Part shown: piece by piece, positions 7,252 to 9,770 of the stretch
Numbering within the stretch: position 1 is the stretch's first letter
How the letters are laid out: each line of letters opens with the position of its first letter
Assembly: GCA_030637775.1 (NCBI GenBank)
Contig: DAOWFY010000088.1
Coordinates: forward strand, 1 to 9,770
DNA from: DAOVGU01 sp030637775 [NCBI: bacterium]
GTDB taxonomy: Bacteria > Ratteibacteria > UBA8468
Length of the DNA: 9,770 nucleotides
Direction: 5' to 3'
Program-made: the position numbers and the translations under genes
The notes under the pieces: generated by a model
What the model was told of the DNA's origin: nothing
Databases searched by the model: none
The model's input: the letters and a program-made list of their open reading frames with translations, nothing else

Positions 7252-8403
7252 ATGAAGCAATATATTCCATTGACAGAAGGGCTTAGTCTTGGTATCATCT
7301 ATAAGACTATGGATATTGAGGAGAAGAAGGAAAAGGAAAGAAGGGTCAAGGAACTTTTGGAAAAGGAAGGATTGGATGCACTTCTTTTAAATAAACAGCA
7401 TAACTTTGCCTGGTTTACCGGTGGCGGCAGAAACTATGTTTTTACGGGAACAGAGCGAGGAGCAGTCTGCCTTCTTCTGACAAGAAAGGAAAAGATTCTC
7501 ATTGCCAACAATATCGAAGCGCCCCGAATCTTGGAGGAAGAGATAGAAAAGGATGAGTTTGATCTAAGAGAATTCGGTTGGCATCAAAATCAAAAGGAGA
7601 CAATAGAAAGTTTCATTAAAGGGAAGAGGGTTGGTTCTGACGATGGGTTCCCGGGTACAATTAATATTTCTACAAAGATAGACTCCCTTCGTTGCTCCCT
7701 GACCTCTTCAGAGGTTGAAAGGTACCGCCAATTAGGCAAGACTCTTTCTATTAAAGTAGAAAAAGTCTGCCAGGAAATTAAATCGGGTGACAAAGAGAAT
7801 GAAATTGCCGGCAGAACTTCCGATGCTTTACTTTCCGAAGGGATTTTGCCAATTGTCCTTCTCATCGCTGCAGACGAGAGAATAGAGAAATTCCGCCATC
7901 CCCTCCCCACAGATAAGAAAATAGCTAAATATGTTATGGTTGTGGTCTGCGGGAGAAAATGGGGTCTGATTGTTTCCTTAACGCGCCTGGTCTATTTTGG
8001 AAAGGTTCCTTTAGAATTGAGAAAAAAACATGAGGCGGTAACCAGGATCGATACGGTTCTTATTGCCAACACTCTTCCCGGGAAACCATTTGCCGAAATA
8101 TTACAGAAAGGGATCCAGACCTACCAGGAAACTGGATTTCCCCAGGAGTGGCAAAACCATCATCAAGGTGGTCCTACCGGCTATCAGCCTCGAGATTATA
8201 AGGTTACCCTAAAGGAGAAAAGAAAGGTTGAACCATCTCAGGCGGTAGCCTGGAATCCTTCGATCAGGGGAACGAAGTCAGAAGATACCATCATTGCCCT
8301 TCCTGCTGGCCCAGAGATTATCTCTTCTACCAGCTCCTGGCCTAAGCTAAAGGTTTCCTATCAAGAAAAGACCTGGGAGAGACCGGACATCCTGGAGAAA
8401 TGA
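7252..8403 (+). CDS. Creatinase/M24-fold peptidase-like protein with substituted metal site
   Basis: This 383-residue protein resembles Xaa-Pro aminopeptidase-like proteins. A creatinase N-domain (about 20-150, LLEKEGLDALLLNKQHNFAW) precedes an M24 pita-bread domain (about 155-375). The canonical GYxSDxTR segment reads GLIVSLTR (238-245), so the two metal-binding aspartates align with Val231 and Ser242. The EP glutamate aligns with Asn335 in AWNPS. Only the HHQGG histidine (303/304) and Glu344 in SEDT remain. The conserved-looking FRHPLPTDKKI, HHQGGPTGY and GTKSEDT blocks suggest a coherent subfamily, not decay. Peptidase activity is therefore doubtful. The 7252 start has AGGA 6 nt upstream. 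An alternative ATG at 7309 gives 364 residues, matches the usual domain start and sits just after a strong promoter; I cannot decide between them. The longer frame back to 7177 is unlikely because it runs antisense into the neighbour. Confidence 0.85.
   Translation: MKQYIPLTEGLSLGIIYKTMDIEEKKEKERRVKELLEKEGLDALLLNKQHNFAWFTGGGRNYVFTGTERGAVCLLLTRKEKILIANNIEAPRILEEEIEKDEFDLREFGWHQNQKETIESFIKGKRVGSDDGFPGTINISTKIDSLRCSLTSSEVERYRQLGKTLSIKVEKVCQEIKSGDKENEIAGRTSDALLSEGILPIVLLIAADERIEKFRHPLPTDKKIAKYVMVVVCGRKWGLIVSLTRLVYFGKVPLELRKKHEAVTRIDTVLIANTLPGKPFAEILQKGIQTYQETGFPQEWQNHHQGGPTGYQPRDYKVTLKEKRKVEPSQAVAWNPSIRGTKSEDTIIALPAGPEIISSTSSWPKLKVSYQEKTWERPDILEK
7270..7298 (+). promoter_or_regulatory. Near-consensus sigma70 promoter, TTGACA-17-TATCAT
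   Basis: TTGACA at 7270-7275 (6 of 6) is followed after 17 nt by TATCAT at 7293-7298 (5 of 6). The predicted start is about 7304-7306, just before an in-frame ATG at 7309. If it is used, the M24-like protein starts at 7309 on a nearly leaderless transcript instead of at 7252. It could also be a chance match inside coding sequence, but it is the best promoter pair I found in the window and it lies in the divergent start region. Confidence 0.5.
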
Positions 8404-8406
8404 CAA

Positions 8407-8802
8407 ATGGAAAAGATATTTGTCGAGACAACCTCCCATACAGAATTTTTAGAGATTACTTCCGAGGTTGAGAAGATTGTGAAGAATTCCAAAGTAAAGG
8501 ATGGAATCTGCTTCCTTTATGTCCCCCACACAACCGCTTCCCTCTTTATCAATGAGAATGCCGATCCTTCCGTAAGAAAGGATATAGAAAACTATCTTTT
8601 GAAATTGATTCCCGAGAAGGGGAATTACCAACACTTAGAAGGCAATAGCGCATCCCATATAAGGTCCACTCTTCTCGGTTCCTCTCTCTCTATTCCTCTT
8701 GAAAATGGCAGCCTCCTTTTAGGTACCTGGCAGGGTATTTACTTTGCTGAATTTGATGGACCAAGAAGAAGAGAGGTCTGGGTAAAGATAATTAAAGATT
8801 AA
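8407..8802 (+). CDS. yjbQ: YjbQ/UPF0047 family protein
   Basis: A 131-residue single-domain cytosolic protein of the YjbQ (UPF0047) family, annotated in databases as secondary thiamine-phosphate synthase because homologs show weak activity of that kind; the physiological role is unsettled. The family signatures are all present: PHTTASLFINENADP (40-54), YQHLEGNSASHIRS (74-87), LGSSLSIPLENG (90-101) and LGTWQGIYFAEFDGPR (105-120). The length is normal for the family. The ATG follows the M24-like stop by 3 nt, and GGAG lies 9 nt upstream inside that gene, so the two are co-transcribed. The last codons converge on the isomerase gene, and the two stop codons overlap. No thiamine genes are nearby, so context gives no support for a thiamine role. 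Confidence 0.93.
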   Translation: MEKIFVETTSHTEFLEITSEVEKIVKNSKVKDGICFLYVPHTTASLFINENADPSVRKDIENYLLKLIPEKGNYQHLEGNSASHIRSTLLGSSLSIPLENGSLLLGTWQGIYFAEFDGPRRREVWVKIIKD

Positions 8803-9563
8803 TCCAACCCCATTCTCTTCGTATTTTCCAAACTGATCTTTAAGCTCTCTATCGGGGGTCGCTGGCATATATCCTGCTCCACCAAATACCACCTCGTTTT
8901 TGCCTCTCGGGCCGCTTTGATAATGGCCTCCCAGTTTAGATTCCCCTCTCCTACTTCCATCATCATCTGTTTATTGTCCTTTATCCCCATATCTTTAAGA
9001 TGCAAAATAGGGAGTCTTCCTTTTAGTTTAAGACACCATTCTGCCGGGTCCCCTCCGCCGTATTGCACCCAGTAAGTATCTATTTCAGCCTGGAGATATT
9101 CTGGGCTGCTTTCCCCATAAAGAATCTCCAGCCCAGTTTTATCTTCGTATTTCTCAAGTTCTATACCATGATTATGATAGGCAAGAGAAAGGTCGTTTTC
9201 TGCAAAAATCTTACCCACCCGGGTTAACTCAAGAGCGACCTTCTTATAACCTTCTTTATTGTGAAGTTCTTGAGGTAATCCCGGACAGACAACGATTGGC
9301 GCCCCCAATATTTTGTGCTCCTCGATAACCTTTTGGGGTTCCTTAATTATTTTTTCGTATCCGGTATGGGTGGAACAGGGGTATAACCCTTCTCCATCCA
9401 AAATCCTTTTTAACTCCTTTGGCTCTATCGGTCCCAGTCCGGAAATCTGAACTACGCGATAGCCTATTTTTCTAACCTCTTTCAGGGTTTTAGCTATTTC
9501 TGCAGGAGTCTTTAAGTACTCCCTTAAAGTATACAACTGCGCACCAATTACACTCTTTTCCAC
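8799..9563 (-). CDS. Sugar phosphate isomerase/epimerase family TIM-barrel protein
   Basis: A 254-residue AP_endonuc_2-type (xylose isomerase-like) barrel, the fold of IolE, YcjR and 3-keto-glycoside-processing enzymes; it probably isomerises, epimerises or eliminates on a sugar using a divalent metal. Motifs are QLYTLR at the N-terminus (9-14), YHNHGIELEK (129-138), AEIDTYWVQYGGGDP (159-173), ILHLKD (186-191), EVGEGNLNW (203-211) and LVEQD (227-231). Expected metal ligands are Glu135, Asp162, His188 and Glu229, all present. No signal peptide is seen. The start is a GTG with a perfect AGGAGG 5 nt upstream. A TTG at 9587 would add eight residues but would place the ribosome site inside the gene and lacks its own. 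It is monocistronic within the window and faces yjbQ. The substrate is not identifiable. Confidence 0.9.
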   Translation of the reverse strand: MEKSVIGAQLYTLREYLKTPAEIAKTLKEVRKIGYRVVQISGLGPIEPKELKRILDGEGLYPCSTHTGYEKIIKEPQKVIEEHKILGAPIVVCPGLPQELHNKEGYKKVALELTRVGKIFAENDLSLAYHNHGIELEKYEDKTGLEILYGESSPEYLQAEIDTYWVQYGGGDPAEWCLKLKGRLPILHLKDMGIKDNKQMMMEVGEGNLNWEAIIKAAREAKTRWYLVEQDICQRPPIESLKISLENTKRMGLD

Positions 9564-9568
9564 ATTAT

Positions 9569-9574
9569 CCTCCT
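9569..9574 (-). promoter_or_regulatory. Perfect Shine-Dalgarno that fixes the isomerase GTG start
   Basis: The reverse strand reads AGGAGG followed by ATAAT and then GTG at 9563. This is the best ribosome site in the window and decides the start against the upstream TTG. Confidence 0.85.
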
Positions 9575-9593
9575 TTTTTAACCACAATTAAAA

Positions 9594-9622
9594 ATAATAT
9601 TCACCACAGAGTTCATAGAGAA
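9594..9622 (-). promoter_or_regulatory. Possible promoter for the isomerase gene
   Basis: The reverse strand has TATTAT (9599-9594, 5 of 6 to the -10 consensus) 17 nt after a poor -35, TTCTCT (9622-9617, 3 of 6). The predicted start near 9587 leaves a leader of about 24 nt that carries the AGGAGG. The -35 is weak and the call rests mainly on position. Confidence 0.3.
9600..9620. repeat. ACCACAGAG-type intergenic repeat fragment
   Basis: The stretch contains ACCACAGAG (9603-9611) followed by TTCATAGAG (9612-9620), two imperfect copies of an NNCAYAGAG unit. It resembles the CACAGAG-rich dispersed intergenic sequences seen in several bacterial genomes. Only this short piece is visible, so membership of a repeat family is inferred from resemblance. 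Confidence 0.3.
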
Positions 9623-9642
9623 TTCCTTCACCAAGGCGAGGA

Positions 9643-9762
9643 AGTTTCCTGGAAGCGTGCCTTGTTAGCGACGAGCGGGCACGGTGTCCGAAGGATGAGC
9701 GAGGAGCAACGAGAGTGCAGTTTGCCTCGCTGGGGCAAACAAACGTGCCGCTGAAGGAAACT
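9643..9762. repeat. G+C-rich element with imperfect terminal inverted repeats and internal hairpins
   Basis: The ends pair as AGTTTCCT (9643-9650) with AGGAAACT (9755-9762), then across a small internal loop AGCG (9654-9657) with CGCT (9749-9752). Inside, CGTGCC (9656-9661) can pair with GGCACG (9678-9683). GTTTGCC (9720-9726) pairs with GGCAAAC (9734-9740). An 8-nt unit GCRACGAG recurs at 9668-9675 and 9706-9713. G+C from 9641 to 9770 is about 59%, well above the flanking genes. No credible gene was found in it: the one long reverse-strand frame is broken by TAA and resembles no known protein. A dispersed MITE- or REP-like structured repeat is the likeliest explanation; a structured RNA is possible. 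The outer flank may continue past the window. Confidence 0.5.
9720..9740. repeat. Strong hairpin inside the terminal repeat
   Basis: This is a perfect 7-bp stem, GTTTGCC / GGCAAAC, with a 7-nt middle (TCGCTGG) that can extend the stem by a T-G and a C-G pair, leaving a 3-nt loop. No T-run follows on either strand, so it does not look like an intrinsic terminator. Confidence 0.55.
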
Positions 9763-9770
9763 ACCGAGCC

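Noticed and set aside
8407-8802. Thiamine biosynthesis locus suggested by yjbQ
   Set aside because: No thi genes or TPP riboswitch motifs are seen nearby, and the family's thiamine role is itself uncertain.
9720-9740. Rho-independent terminator
   Set aside because: The stem is strong but no T-tract follows on either strand.
9643-9770. CRISPR array or tRNA in the G+C-rich tail
   Set aside because: There are no regularly spaced direct repeats, and the hairpins do not form a cloverleaf with a T-arm or a CCA end.

Overview
The window reads as bacterial chromosome, not phage or plasmid. It is gene-dense, with stop/start overlaps between neighbours. G+C is roughly 40-45% by eye in the coding part. 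The proteins are rich in Lys, Glu and Ile, and arginine is often coded by AGA/AGG. A lipobox signal peptide, Shine-Dalgarno sites and sigma70-like promoter boxes point to Bacteria. The style would fit an anaerobic, possibly thermophilic, uncultured lineage, but that is inference and no taxon can be named from the sequence alone.

Minus strand, 7225 down to 1: five genes in one tightly packed run. In transcription order they are a PurM/HypE-like AIR-synthase-family protein, a GH38 alpha-mannosidase, an AMP-forming acyl-CoA synthetase, a lipoprotein that fuses a protein-L-isoaspartate methyltransferase to a SagB-type nitroreductase, and a TauE/SafE-type membrane transporter cut by the window edge. 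Junctions are a 38-nt overlap, two ATGA overlaps and a 2-nt gap, so the run is almost certainly one transcript with translational coupling. The functions do not form a recognised pathway. Glycan trimming, acyl activation, an exported modification/redox protein and an anion or sulfur-compound exporter share only a loose cell-envelope or catabolic theme.

Plus strand, 7252 to 8802: a divergent two-gene unit. It holds a creatinase/M24-fold protein whose metal-ligand positions are mostly substituted, followed 3 nt later by a YjbQ (UPF0047) family protein. The divergent start region holds an extended -10 on the minus strand and a near-consensus TTGACA-17-TATCAT promoter on the plus strand. Both are placed so that transcripts could be nearly leaderless.

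Minus strand, 9563 down to 8799: a sugar phosphate isomerase/epimerase (AP_endonuc_2 TIM barrel) converging on yjbQ. The two stop codons share one palindromic TTAA. Its start is best set at a GTG preceded by a perfect AGGAGG.

9564 to 9770: non-coding. An AT-rich leader is followed by a short ACCACAGAG-type fragment and then a G+C-rich (about 59%) block with imperfect terminal inverted repeats and internal hairpins. This looks like a dispersed structured repeat.

The items most worth a second look are the exported PCMT-nitroreductase fusion, the metal-site-depleted M24 protein and the terminal structured repeat. No complete new defence, CRISPR or mobile system is visible.
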